A stretch of 64,000 nucleotides of DNA, taken from the NCBI GenBank assembly GCA_947044365.1, contig OX345642.1, forward strand, positions 355,001 through 419,000, given 5' to 3'. This document shows positions 34,301 through 47,500 of the stretch, piece after piece. A program made the position numbers and the translations under genes. This DNA is from Petrosia ficiformis. Its lineage: Eukaryota; Porifera; Demospongiae; Haplosclerida; Petrosiidae. The notes beneath the pieces are model-generated. The model was not told the DNA's origin, made no database searches, and worked only from the letters and a program-made list of their open reading frames with translations. Each line of letters starts with the position of its first letter. Positions within the stretch are counted from its first letter, which is position 1.

Positions 34301-36816
34301 TCATCACCAATATACTGGGAAAATAGTTCTGGACCTCCAGGTGTGTCTTCATCATCAAATAATGGAGCTTTTCTCTCCAAAGCTGTATGTATATATAATT
34401 TATATATATTATATATAATATTATATATATAATTATATCTTTGAGATTCATAGCCCATGCATTTTCAATGGAGTGTGTAGGTTTATATTTTGTACATAAA
34501 CCTAGAGCCAATGCACATGCTCAGAAGGTGTGGCTTTCAAAACAGTGGACTGAAATCTAATCTCCATTATAAGTTATATCATATATTAGTGTTGTTTTAG
34601 CATGACTATATGGACCCCTTTTAGATATAGTTACAGTATGCCTGGTTTCTCAAACGTTTAGTTTAGTAATAGTTTAATAATATTGGGGTTGCTTTGTTTT
34701 AGTTAATTAACTAACTAAAAGTGACTGATTTCGTTAGTTCCTTTATTACAGTAGACTAGTAATTTAGTTATAGTTTAATTAACTAAAAGTCACCACCTCT
34801 AACTAAAAGGGGTTTTAATCCATATGCATTAAATAAACCTGCCAATGAGGAAGTTTTGAAAATACAGTATATCACCAAGTGCCAAATATATATAATTATT
34901 AATTTTATACCACATCTAGCTGATCTGATCCAATACTTAAAATTTAAGTATCCCAAATCAGTTTCTGAAACTACAACACTCACAAATAAATTAAGTAATC
35001 ACTATAAATAACATTCCTCATTATTTTATTCAAGCTAGAAAATGGCCACACTCTCTGGTTACTTTTGTACTTCTAGAACTCAATGTTGCTGACGAAGCAA
35101 AGCAGTTTGTACTGTTTAACATTTGTAGAGGAGGACAAAACAAATTATGTAAAAGTTAAAATATAAGCACCTCCCAGAATATTGAGTATAAGTGCCTATA
35201 CTACAACCTTAATATGTATAGGTTATAGGTCGAGGGGAGGGATATTAGTTGTTTTAGAGCCCGAGCGAAGCGAGGGCACTAAAACAACTAATATCCTGAC
35301 CTGAAGACCTATAACTGTCTTATACCTAATCTACAAAGCAGAAGAAACCCACAAAACAAGGATGTGGTTTTTCTTGGTGCCAAATTTATATTGCGCAATT
35401 TCTAATTTGCGTATGGAAAGAAATTGACGGCTATGGCTGAAGCACTGAAACACTCGCCTTGCTGCTTTCCTACAACTAACGAAGCATAATTTTGATATTT
35501 ATGGCTTTGTTGGAAGCTCTTCTGTGAAAATAAGTGAGTTAAAAGTCTATGCTGTTTAAAATATGGAAGTTATGCAGGTGAGTAAAGTGAGAACGTTGTC
35601 TTCATACTCGCCTTGCTGTCTTTCTATACTACAGTACTATTAGTACGCCAAGAATGAAAATTATGCTGCAGGTGTCAGAGCGTTATAATAATAACATTCT
35701 GCTGGGCTTCAATAGTTGAAGTATTTTTTCTTTTGCTGTGTCGGTAATTCCATACTTTTTTGATGTTGTTATTTTTGTACCACAATATCACAACTAAACC
35801 CTCCTTTTTGCCTTGTTGTGGCTAGGTGAATAACAAAAAATTATATACCTCGTGTCGCGTGATCCCAGGTATCTAACTCGCGATTATCTACCTCCTAGTC
35901 GACATGTCATGTGATACCAGGTGTATTCGTCATTTAGACACCTCATCACATCAAAGGATGAATATTCATTTTAGGTATAAATATAATTATATTATAAATA
36001 TATATGTGTATATTATAATGTATGATAAAATACAAGTACTTACGATTTTTCAGTTCTTGTCTCATAGTTGCTGGTACTTGATGAGGTTCCATGTATCTTG
36101 TGTCTTGTTGAAGAGATCTCAGAGGACAGAACAAAGCTCTACCAGGAGGACACTTAAAATATCGTACTTCATTCCAGCTACCATCAGTACATCCATCCAT
36201 TGGTATATCCTGTGTGTGGAACACAATACTTAAATATGCAAATAAACATTTTTGTATGGCAAGCAATTAAATTTACAATTATGTAGAGTAATAGTCTCTT
36301 TTGGATACAAAATTTATTTGGCCTGCTAAAGTTCCTATACAAATTGGCTTAATTTTTAAATCAGTTCACATAGTTATATATTTGAATATTACTTACTAAT
36401 TCCACTCCAGCAACATATCCCTGATAATGTGGTACTGTACCAATCCATTTGATGACACCTCGTATAGGAGCTCCACCTCTGGATGTCATTTGCACCATTG
36501 TTCCAATGGCGAACCCCGAGAATATTTGATCTAAATTACTAACTTGATGTTGAGACACATGATGTTGATGTACTTGACTCTGGTCACCATTACCATGACG
36601 ATGTTGAGAATGAGGTGAAAAATGGCCAGAATCAGGATTTCTCTGTAAAGGAGTACCTGAACGAGGTATATTCTGATATATAGGAGATGGAAGAGATGTA
36701 GGTTGATTTTGTACTTCATCTGGTCTAATGTGAGCATTATCTTGAGGCTGAGAGGAGATAGTAGGGTAAGGTGAAACATCAATATAACTATCTTCCACTT
36801 CCTTCATCTTAAACAT
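31350..36816 (-). CDS. CYLD-kinase copy 4: USP + coiled coil + kinase, 5' truncated
   Basis: Exons 36397-36816, 36044-36209, 34133-34382, 33981-34072, 33863-33929, 33676-33808, 33495-33603, 33300-33437 and 31350-33199 keep frame for 1074 residues from ATG 36816. That ATG is only a candidate, because homology to copy 3 starts at the GGAP codons just before it, in the middle of copy 3's third exon. Exons 1, 2 and half of 3 are missing, and the sequence beyond is a palindrome. The third CAP-Gly, the complete USP (HHNSCYLD, CIEISHYVCYTR, WLFHDSMANR), a 350-residue linker and coiled coil, and an intact kinase (GRGGWG, VAVKQL, HRDVSSANV, DFGSAN, SPPE, DVFSFG) remain. The exon 4 to 5 intron is 1.66 kb here, against about 55 bp in copy 3, and holds a MITE. 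It may be expressed from a new promoter or be a pseudogene with open frame. Confidence 0.75.
34587..34980. mobile_element. MITE family M2 (TAGTGTTGTTTTAG ends), copy a
   Basis: It begins TAGTGTTGTTTTAG and ends in the weaker inverted CTACAACACT, with inner AGTTAATTAACTA-like blocks. It lies inside the expanded copy 4 intron. Better preserved members are at 48608-49230 and 54746-55302. Confidence 0.6.
34981..36043 (-). other. Expanded copy 4 intron with a hairpin element
   Basis: Besides the MITE this intron contains an inverted repeat at about 35222-35315 (GATATTAGTTGTTTTAG with CTAAAACAACTAATATC around GCCCGAGCGAAGCGAGGGC). The rest shows no coding similarity. The corresponding intron in copy 3 is about 55 bp. 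Confidence 0.6.
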
Positions 36817-36831
36817 AGGAGCTCCACCTCA

Positions 36832-36909
36832 TCATGGTACAAGCAGCTCATGATGGAACAAGCTTATGGATCTATAAGCTTGTTCCATCATGAGCTGCTT
36901 GTACCATGA
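36832..36909. repeat. Near-perfect 39-bp palindrome with zero spacer
   Basis: Bases 36832-36870 are the reverse complement of 36871-36909 with one mismatch near the centre and no loop. It lies immediately upstream of the first surviving codons of copy 4, exactly where homology to copy 3 stops. A cruciform or hairpin-capped break is a natural suspect for the truncation (inference). Confidence 0.9.
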
Positions 36910-37469
36910 GCTTATGTTTATCAATAATGTTTGTTTGATTTGATCTTAACACATGTGATTGATAAACAACTGAGTTTTGTATTATAATTTTGTCTATCCT
37001 GGTTTGCTAATAACTTGAAGATCTTGTTAAGAAGATAATGTCTAGTTAAAGAAACTTTACCTAGCTGGTTGCTAATGACAGTATATGAATAGCTAGCTGT
37101 CGTGATTGTTCACATTATACCACTGTTGAAGGTAGTCAGGCGTTTACGTAGGGTCAGGACCACAGTGTATACTGAACTTGTGCAAGGGTCAGGCCACGCC
37201 TGACTATGTTGAAGGTTGGTATAAAGCAGTTGAAACGTCTGGTTTTCCTTTTCGTAATAAGTTTCATGACTAGCTATTAAATTAAGATACATTGATTTTG
37301 AAATCTAAGATTCCTCTAGAATATTATAAAGTTTGTATCACCAAATACTTTGATTATCTCACTGAAACATTAATGGTTAAAATAATAAATATATTGGTTA
37401 GTGTGGGGTTGGAAGGATTTAACAATTAGTTGGTTGTTCAGGATACATACATGATGTTATCCGAGATGT
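36910..37469. other. Intergenic sequence upstream of copy 4, nothing recognised
   Basis: This AT-rich sequence contains an imperfect repeat (AGTCAGGCGTTTACGTAGGGTCAGGACCACA with GGTCAGGCCACGCCTGACTA) at 37134-37206. No gene or RNA was recognised. Confidence 0.5.
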
Positions 37470-37504
<35 letters not shown>

Positions 37505-37626
37505 CACCTGAGGCAATGGAAAAATGAAAAATGAGAGTTGCCTCAGGTGGGATTCGAACCCATGACACTCTGTACTCCGGACAGATGCTCTACCAACTGA
37601 GCTACCAAGGCAGCTCAGCTGGCAGG
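37470..37626 (-). mobile_element. tRNA-derived SINE-like element
   Basis: A 72-nt tRNA-like body lies at 37540-37611 on the minus strand, followed by a short unrelated segment and a (CTTT)n tail at 37472-37503. The body pairs in acceptor, D, anticodon and T arms and keeps the A box (TAGCTCAGTTGG) and B box (GGTTCGAATCC). The anticodon would be GGA (Ser), but position 33 is C instead of U and the long serine variable arm is missing. There is no CCA. The tail and these defects favour a SINE head over a functional tRNA. Confidence 0.6.
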
Positions 37627-37739
37627 GTCCGAATCAAAATGTACATCTAATGCCATAGATACTTTGTACTAATTATATTCAATTAGTTGAAGCACTATAA
37701 TTTTAGGGTGCTGTCTACTTATATTTCATTTTATATTAC

Positions 37740-37831
37740 AAACAGATAAACAAACAAACTAACAAACAAACTAACAAATAAACAAACAAATAGATAAATA
37801 AACATATAAATAAATAAACAAACAAACAAAC
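37740..37831. repeat. (AAAC)n microsatellite
   Basis: This simple AAAC/AAAT repeat is interrupted at 37832 by a hAT-like element. It resumes at 38242-38294. Confidence 0.9.
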
Positions 37832-38241
37832 TAGGGCTGGGACGAAGGTAGAAAAACAACCTTCGAAGCTTCGTCGGCAAAAATGAACGAACCTTCGAAG
37901 GTTCGCACGTGTTATTATCAATGTTGCTCTTACCTTGTTTGGCAATATAATGCCTCCAAAACTGGATTATTGCTTTATAATAAGTACTAGTCTTGTTCCT
38001 GTCACTATTTCTACTTGGATTTAGCATCGCTTGAATGAAATTTAGGCAGAAACAGCCAACAACTCAGCCTCAACTTTTCTTGGATACACCCACAATTTTA
38101 ACCACACGTTTAGATTGCAAAAGTGCACATGTGCAAACATTGAAGTGGGCGTGGCAGCGAAGCTTCGAAGGGAGAAATTTAGCTTCGAATGCGCAGTAAA
38201 CGAACGAAGGTTCGAATATTCGAACCTTTTTCCCAGCCCTA
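37832..38241. mobile_element. hAT-like MITE with 8-bp flanking repeat
   Basis: The ends are inverted (TAGGGCTGGGA and TCCCAGCCCTA region) and both flanks read AAACAAAC. Inner CTTCGAAGCTTCG blocks add further inverted symmetry. No transposase frame is left. Confidence 0.7.
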
Positions 38242-38323
38242 AAACAAACAGATAACAAACAAACAAATAGACAGACAAACAAACAAACAAACAATTAATT
38301 ACATATTACACGATGTGTATTAC

Positions 38324-40329
38324 CTCTGCTCTTGAAAACCAGAGTCTTATAAGTGTGATATTCTCATTTACAGTTTCCAGCTGTTTCAGGCCATGGGTAG
38401 TCTCAAGTTGAACTATCTCTCTCATGAGTTCAGTGAAACTGATATCTTGTTTCATAAATGGAGCGATAAATTCAAAGGCAGCTCTCAAATGATTGAGAAC
38501 ATTCTTCTTGTCCTGAAGTTGTGCAGTAATCAGCTGATATTGCTCCCGGAATATCGCCTGTCCTCGAGTACCTACAAACTGTTTATCACGAATGAACTGG
38601 TAAAAAGCTGCAGTATCAGCAACAGCGGGGAAGAGATGAAGACAGTTGTAATTAGTACGTTCATCAAGACATAGTGCCTGCTTCATAAACCTCATCTTTT
38701 CCATGGCGTCTAATGGCGTTAACATAGCTCGGAACTTTTCGTGTTTGAGCTTTTCTACAATTATCATCAATTCTTTAAGGGTTTCATCCTCAAGACATTT
38801 GGTCAATCCATACTGATGACATACACTGTTTATCTTGTCAATATGATGTATGAATTGAAAGAGCTCCAACATACATCTTACACCTTCAAAACCTTCGCAA
38901 TGATCGCGATTCATTTCCAAAGACTCTGAGAACCTTGTAAGAATACCAAACTCTGCTTTGGTGTCGAGACTTTCAAGTTGTAGAGCACCATCGGCAATTA
39001 TATCGGAGTATGTTGCAGTACCTCTGACAACTTTTAACAGCAATGATTTCACAGCAAGTAAAGCCTTCTGTAATGTACTGATAGACACACCCTCTTTGTC
39101 TCGAGTAACTGATTGGTCTCTTTTTGCAAACGACATAGCAGGCATAAAAGATGGCATAAGAGAAAACGATTTCTCTTTCTTTTGGGGAGAAGTAGCCGTT
39201 AGTTCCTGCAAGTGTTTTAGCATATGTTTCTCAAACATCACACTTCCATGAAGATGAAAAAATACAAACATGTCCATGAGCTCAATAACGGGTTGTAGAA
39301 ACAGGTATAACTGGTCAAGCAGTGATTGAAGATCATAAAGAGAGAAAGATTTTGTCAACATCAAACTGATATCTTGACCAGGTTCAAACACACCACTAGC
39401 AGAATGTGGTAGTACATTGTGTAGACGCTGCTCAATAGGAACTTTGTGCTCACCAGGAAATATAATTTTGTGGTACATTGCATCTTGTAACTCAGGAGTA
39501 AGACTGACTCCATATTTGTTCAAAAGCTCTGGTAAGGTACAGTACTTGACATCTGGGTTATTAGGAACATAGCGAAGCAAATACACATTAAGCTGCTCAA
39601 AGCATTGTACGAAAGTCTTCTTTACTTCCGATATATCGTGCATCTCCATGACATAAGAATTAGCACATACTGCTCGTCCAAGGGCATTGATGGGTACATT
39701 GTTACTAGCATACTCCAATATCTCGTCATAGTTAACTCTGTACTGTAGAAACTTAATCTGCCAGACACAGAGAATATCCTGTATGTGTCTCACCCAATTG
39801 AAGTACCTCTGTACATCTTCCCAAGGACAATTGTCAACCTCTTTAGGCATGTGTTCAGAGAGAAGGCACTGTTGACCATGCAACTTACGAGAATTACAGT
39901 ATGTATTGAATATCACACCTAGTTGTGTAATAATATACTGTAAGTTATACACCCATTCACATTTCTCAGCTGTGATGGGTATCTTTCCGCATCCTGTTGC
40001 AACCACACCCCAACAGAACTTCTGATGAGCGGATTGAGATGTAAACCAGGAGAGGTTTTGACATAGTGTGTTGACTGAGAGGATTAAGATATCTCTCAAC
40101 TGTCTGTTCATATTATTCCCTGTCCCCTGTAATGCTTTCAGTTCTGGAATTACTTCCTATAAGGAAAAGATAAAATGGTTGGGAATCATAAAATGGTATA
40201 AGAATCAGGAAAATGGTATAGGAATCAGGATATGTAAGCATAAAGGAATATTGACACACACAACTGAGCCACACAGGGATATACAGACACATGCACACAG
40301 ACACATACACGTGCACACAGACACATACA

Positions 40330-40400
<71 letters not shown>

Positions 40401-41523
40401 CAGCAGCATCTGTAATGGATAGCCTTGCAATAATTTTAATTATTAATTAAAAACGCCCACCTAAGATTAATTAGGAGAGCACTAGTGGTGGGCGATACCC
40501 AATTTTTGATAATCGATACGATACCAAGTATTTTCATGCGAGTATCGATACTCAATACGATACTTTTAATTAACTTTAAAAGTTATTAATATTAATAAGT
40601 TAATGAGTTCATATAGAATCTTTCTTAAAATCATATAATACTAAGAGGATGGTGTTTATATTTTTCTCCTTGAAGCGACTTCTTTTCGCCGAGATCAATT
40701 CACCAGCTTTGGAAAACAGCCTCTCAGATGGCACGGAAGTTGCTGGTATGCATAAATAAATTATAATTAAATTTTATTAAAGTTTCTTAACCATTTTATT
40801 AAAGTTTATTAACGAACTTAATTAACTTAAGGGCGTGGTTTGGTATCGATTACTTGTTAATGCGATACCAATACTACTCGATACTGAGCTAGTATCGGTA
40901 GTATCGATATTATTTCGATAGTATCGCCCATCACTAGAGAGCACATGTGTATAAGCACATGGTAGGTAAAGTTTTCAAGGGAGTTGGATCTTTTGTAATC
41001 CAGTAGGAATGGGCCATTGTTTGACTTCAGGGTTTTGTAAGTAAGTTATTATTACATGTATTTACTGGTGCATTGGTGAACAGGACTCTATAAGCATTTC
41101 CAGATATGGATAGAGAGGGGAGGGTTGGGATCCCACCAAAGATGTCTTTAACCCCCATTTCTGGTTCCCAAGACCAGACTATCCTTGTCAGGAGTCCAAT
41201 AACACCAAAGTATCAAAGCATATGTGAATATGTTAAAAGTTAAGACTGTTAAATACTAATTATGGAAATATATACAAACACTAATAAACCTGCCCATGTG
41301 ACAGCACTGTTGTCCCACAGCCCTAAAGCTCTGGAAAAAAAGCCTTAAACTTAGGAAGCCCAATACTCATGCTAGCCTCGGGAGAGACATATACTTCTCT
41401 GTGGGGAAAAGTCAGCTTCTGTGTTGTGAGCAATAGACAGCACTCTTTGTTTTTGGTTGGTATCAACCCAAGTGTACTAAGCCACCTCTGGTGCATCCAA
41501 CCACACAATGATCTTATTATCAA

Positions 41524-41554
<31 letters not shown>

Positions 41555-44500
41555 AACCTGCCTATGCAGTCAGAAAGTGCCTAACTACACAAGATAAATA
41601 CATTGCTTGAAAAACATAAGTTGGGCGACATTCATTTTCACAAAATTAAGCTGCAAGTTGCACAAGGGATGTCTGCTCTGTTCTCTGTAAGGATGGACAA
41701 GTCCCCTGCCAACCAGAACTTTCTAATTTATTTCTAACACACACTGGTCTTCAGAACCAGGAGCTGGGTGGTGGATAAAGCTTCAACCCAGAGGAGCAGC
41801 CACTCCGGCTTGGATAGGGCTATCCCCAGAGTCAAATAGATTCATGGTTGCATGGGTGACTACAAACAAACTCCTCAGAACTGGTTCAGTTCAACATTTC
41901 CACTCACAATCAATAACATAGCAACAATACTACCATACACAAGTAGGCAACACAAGTAGGCAACACATAACACTTGAATCATAACATCTCATCATGTTTA
42001 CATGTTCGAGTATCAACATCTAACTTACGACCCAAAACGGCCGGGGCAAAAAAAAAACAGCCAATGGCTGCTCTCCACTGCTCAATAGAGATCATCAAAG
42101 CAACCAATTTAATTAACAACGTTACATAGGTGTGACTGAGTAACTATGTCTATTATTGCTGTTAGTGGGGTAACTACACAAACAATGGATGGAAGAATTG
42201 GTCTGCACAGAATATCATACACACGAGGCAAACAACCATAACACAAGCTCTTCCTGTATCCAGTTGGCAAAATTGCGAACACATCTCGACCAGTCATTAT
42301 ACCTACTATTACTTCTAGCTGCAATTTTTTTAAACTCTTATATCCTAGTTGTCTGGCTGAATCGTTAGCAGCACCTGCAATCTGAAGTTTTGATATACCT
42401 TCCATGTTGCTTCTATAACGATATTCATGAATCATAATGATATTCATAAGATAAAGGTATGCAATAATTAACCGCCACAGCTATAGCTGCGGCAGAACAA
42501 GTTTAGTATATGAGTGTCCCCAGACCACTTCCTCGTATGCAAAGTGGGCGGCAACGCCAGACTAGACTATTTTTCGACTTTGCACGACTGTATCTTTTCC
42601 ATCGAAGAGTTTTTGCAAATTGCTTGAATCTCGCAGTAGACCTAGTGTGCTCTTTCCTTCGCAGTGACCAAGAATTTTCAAAAGTAAGCCGTTGCAAAGA
42701 TTAGTGGGAACACACACACACAAACCGATTATTATAACCCTCCGCCTACGTGCTCAGGTTAATAAACATAATCTTTGAGCAAAAATTTAAAAACAAACCT
42801 GCATCAGACAGAGAGGGGAGAGTTGGGCCCGTAAAAACGTTTTAACCCCCAGTTCTGGTTCTCAAGGCCAGACTGTCTGCTTCCTTTCACTGTCCCCTTT
42901 CTGTGCAGCCAATACATTAAGTAAATTTTATATGGACATGAGCCATCGCATGCTGGAATGGAACCGGGGATAAACCATAGGAATAAGAGTATGGGTGATT
43001 AGGCTGACCAGTAGCGATTATTCCAATAGAATCAATGAGTGGGGTTGCCTGAAGGCTAGCCAATCATTCCAATTGAGGCGCAAGCCTTGTCGCTAGACCT
43101 TTGGGTTAAGGCTGGCAAGGTCTTTAAGAATTAACTGAGGTTAATCGCTACACTAAACACACACATACACACAGACAGACACACACACACACACACATAC
43201 ATACATACACACAGACACACAGACACACAGACACACAGACACAGACACAGACACAGACACACACACACACACACACACAGACACACACACACACAGACAC
43301 ACACACACAGACACACACACACAGACACACACACACACACACACACACATTTATACTGACCGACTGAAGTACATTTAGTACTATCCAATGAAACATGTAC
43401 TGTTCATTATCAGTAACATATCCAAGAATATCATTCATAATGACAGGACGTAGGTTGTTCCTCTGAATATACTCACGTAAAAAAGAGGAGAACTTGTCAC
43501 CTACATGATTACCACCCTCTGGTGCAGGTTCAGTCTCAGCTGCAAATAGTAAAGGCACTTTCAATTGAAGAATATCAGGAATAAAGTCACCAGCTCGCTC
43601 ATCTAATCTGTAGCGTTCAGCAACTGATTTTAAGAATTCCATTAAATGATTCTGAGGCTCTTCACTTTGGAAACTATGAGAATAAATAAATGTTAAACAT
43701 ACTGCAATACTCAGTATATTATAAGTATAATAGTATATTATTAGTATATTATAAGTATAATAGTAGTATATTATCAGAGAGTACAGTAGTACTCTCTATG
43801 TAGGGATGGCACGGAAAAAAAATGGCCGCCAATACATTTCAATTGCAAATGATGAGCTGAAATCTCTGGTAATATACACAGATAAGTTTTAATACACACA
43901 TTCCTATTCATATCTAGTGTTTTTATGACTACCAACACCTTCTAGATGGCCAAAAATTGTCGTTAAGGTAGAGAACCGGCGAGTGGCAAAACTGGCAAAT
44001 CTGCTTCATATTATTAAAGAATAATAAAAAACATTTTCAATAAAAATGAAAGAAGATGTAGGGATGTCAAAACCCAAAAACCATGCAAACAAGGTTGGGA
44101 AGCTAACATAGGACCCAAAATTAAACAAACCACTTCCATATAACCCTACATAAGTACAGCTCTTTGTATTTTGATTTATAGTGGTGTAAGTACTTACATG
44201 TATGTAGGGTTATATGGAAGTGGTTTGTTTAATTTTGGGTCCTATGTTAGCCTCCCAACCTTGTTCACATGCTTTTTGGGTTTTGACATCCCTACATCTT
44301 CTTTCATTTTTATTGAAAATGTTTTTTATTATTTTAATATATTATTAGTATATTATTAGTATACTTAATCTACTGTATCTTACCGTTCCAATGCAACATT
44401 AAAGAATTCAGTCCATGTAGCATCACTAATATTTACTCCACTAGGAATTTGATACTGTTTCAAATAATCAGGTAGAAACTACAGTGATAGAAAAAAATAG

Positions 44501-47500
44501 ATTGGATGAATGGATGGATGGATAGATTAAGGAATGATGGATGATGGATTGATGAATAGATGAAGGAATGATGGATGATGGATGGATGAATAGATGAAGG
44601 GATGATGGATGATGGATGGATGAATAGATGAAGGAATGATGGATGATGGATGGATGAATAGATGAAGGAATGATGGATGATGGATGGATGAATAGATGAA
44701 GGAATGATGGATGATGGATGGATGAATAGATGAAGGAATGATGGATATATGGATGGATGAATAGATGAAGGAATGATGGATGATGGATGGATGAATAGAT
44801 GAAGGAATGATGGATATATGGATGGATGAATAGATGAAGGAATGATGGATGATGGATGGATGGATGAATAGATGAAGGAATGATGGATGATGGATGGATG
44901 AATAGATGAAGGAATGATGGATTTATGAATGGATGAATAGATAAAGAAATGATGGATGATGGATGGATGGATGGATGAATAGATGAAGGAATGATGGATG
45001 ATGGATGGATGAATAGATGAAGGAATGATGGATGATGGATGGATGGATGAATAGATGAATGAATGAATGGATAGAAGGATGACTTCACTCACTGTAATTG
45101 GCCATATTCTAATTGATTTGTAAAGAATAAAGAACATCTGTACTGTGAGATTAGGAAAACTGTTTTTAGTCTCCTCTAGGATTAGTCTCACAATGTGAAT
45201 TCTAATGTTGTTATCGGCAACAACACTTCCTCTCTTGGGAGCTAAAAACTTTTTGAGGAGAAGGTGAGCATTTGGTTCAGTAACACGAACAGTACTCAAA
45301 AGAAGTTTCATCCAGGATAAACACTCCTCTTGAAAGTCTTTATGCTGAGGACCTTTGTGCCATCCTCTATGATTCCACAATTCTTTCATACCATCCAAAA
45401 ATGAGATACCCTAGGAAGAAATGATGTAATAGATGTCTGGACTATGAAATACTGATGTATAGATAGATAGATAGATTTTAAAATAGACAGACAGAAAAGG
45501 ACTTACTTCATCAATCACTCCAAGTACAGTTCCTTCTACACTTGCTTTACCGACATTAGTTCGATCAGGAGATTGGAGAAATGGTGTGAAATGAGCTCGT
45601 AAATTCACTATTATATGAACGAGTAATTCTCTATAATTCTTAATGAAACTCTCTAGAGACAGTATCATATCTCTGAGTAAATAATAATAATAATATCAAC
45701 AAATAATAATAACATAATTATTAAACAATACAACATAATTAGTAAACAATGACACAAATAAACAGTGTATGATGACACTGTAAATAAACAACACAAATAA
45801 ACAATAAACCATAACACTAAATAGTATATAATTGTACACATTGACAATAACACTATAAATAAATAATAAACAATAAACAATAATATACAAACAATAAACA
45901 ATAAACGTTCTTACCTGACATGTGATAGAGGTCTAATGAAGTTTTCATCTGCTAGGAATCGTGATAAATGATGAGTGGTGAATTGTAGCTCAACTGGTAA
46001 TTGCAACATGGTAGAGAAATGTAATCCTAATTTAAAATTTTCTATAATTTCTCGTCTGATGACTGTCTTACGACTAACATGAGGCTATGAAAAGATGAAG
46101 GTATTATATAATAACAAATGTACAAAGAGGTGAGAGAGAGACTTACTATCAGCAGATCATTATCCCATATTCCAGCTTCAATTCGTGTAGCCATACCTTT
46201 CTCACCAAGACACTTCAAATATACTGATACTACAATAGAAGAACATCATTCAATTTATACAATTTATAATCAGTGTTTCAAAACCACAGGATAAATATTA
46301 AGAATGGGGGAATACATCAGTGGTACATGAATTTGGTCAACAATGTTCAATCAATGATATAAAACATTGTATTTCAGTATCAATTTCAAAAGTAAAGGGT
46401 GGGAGAGCGCCATGGAACCATCCTTTAGGGGAAACACAGCATTAATGTTGTGGCATTTATTGTTACTCACTCCATAGTATTCTGCAGTAAAAGAATCTCT
46501 TTGCTGCACTGTTGCCAGGACGACTGTGCTTAATTTGTGTTGATAATGACATGAAATCACGACAAGCTGTCGCTAATAGTTGAAACACACTTGTGTTAGC
46601 AACTTCTGAACCAAACATGATATCAAAATCCTTTCTATAAAATCACAAGAATGAAGAGAAAGAGATTTAAAACTAACAGGATTTTGAATCATACATTCTT
46701 ACTTCTGTATGAATGTCTGTAGTGTCTCTGCTACTTGTTGAGGAGGTAGCATCTCAAACATATCAATACATTTAGTAGTAAACCCTGGTAACTCATCACA
46801 ATCATATGACGAACGAAATCTATGATGCACATAAGTATGTATGTATATATGTATGTATGTATATATGTATGTATGTATGTATATATGTACGTATGTATAA
46901 ATGTATGTATGTATTTATGTATGTATGTGTTTATAATAGTTGTTATATATTATCAACATTTACCATAGAAACAACGAATCCATACATTTTCAATTAAATC
47001 ACGCACTATGCTAATATTTTACAGTATTTTATCAAGTCACATGACTAGAAGTTTTATTGCATGGAATCACCTGACCGGAAGTTTTATTGTAAAGCGAGTC
47101 ACATGTTGCTAAGTAAAAATTGTCTACTCTCTAATTTCTTTAGTCTTGGTGATGGTGAAGTTAGTAAACATGAGTTGTGATAAAACTCTGAATGAAGTAA
47201 GTTTTGTTTATGATAAGATATCAAACTAGAAAGATTTTGCTATGTTCAGTGCGAAATCACTTTACAAGTTGAAGGTTGCCTGAGATAGTCACTGGTCAGA
47301 GAGTTAGTTTGTAAATGCTTCATGATAGTTAGAATAATGTATTATTAAGTAATTATGAGAAAACAAGCATGATTTATTATCACACGGATATTTGGAAATG
47401 TCACTCGTTGGATACGCATATTGTCACTTGTCCTTCGAACTCGTGACAATACTTCGATTGTATCCATGTGATGATATCTATATATTTCTTGCAAAGTATA

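Noticed and set aside
37540..37611. Functional tRNA-Ser gene
   Set aside because: It lacks U33 and the long variable arm, and carries a SINE-like tail.
44460..45088. Ser/Ile/His/Pro-rich frame continuing from an RNF213-like exon
   Set aside because: The exon ends at a GTGAGT donor at 45092 and the rest is an intronic minisatellite read through.
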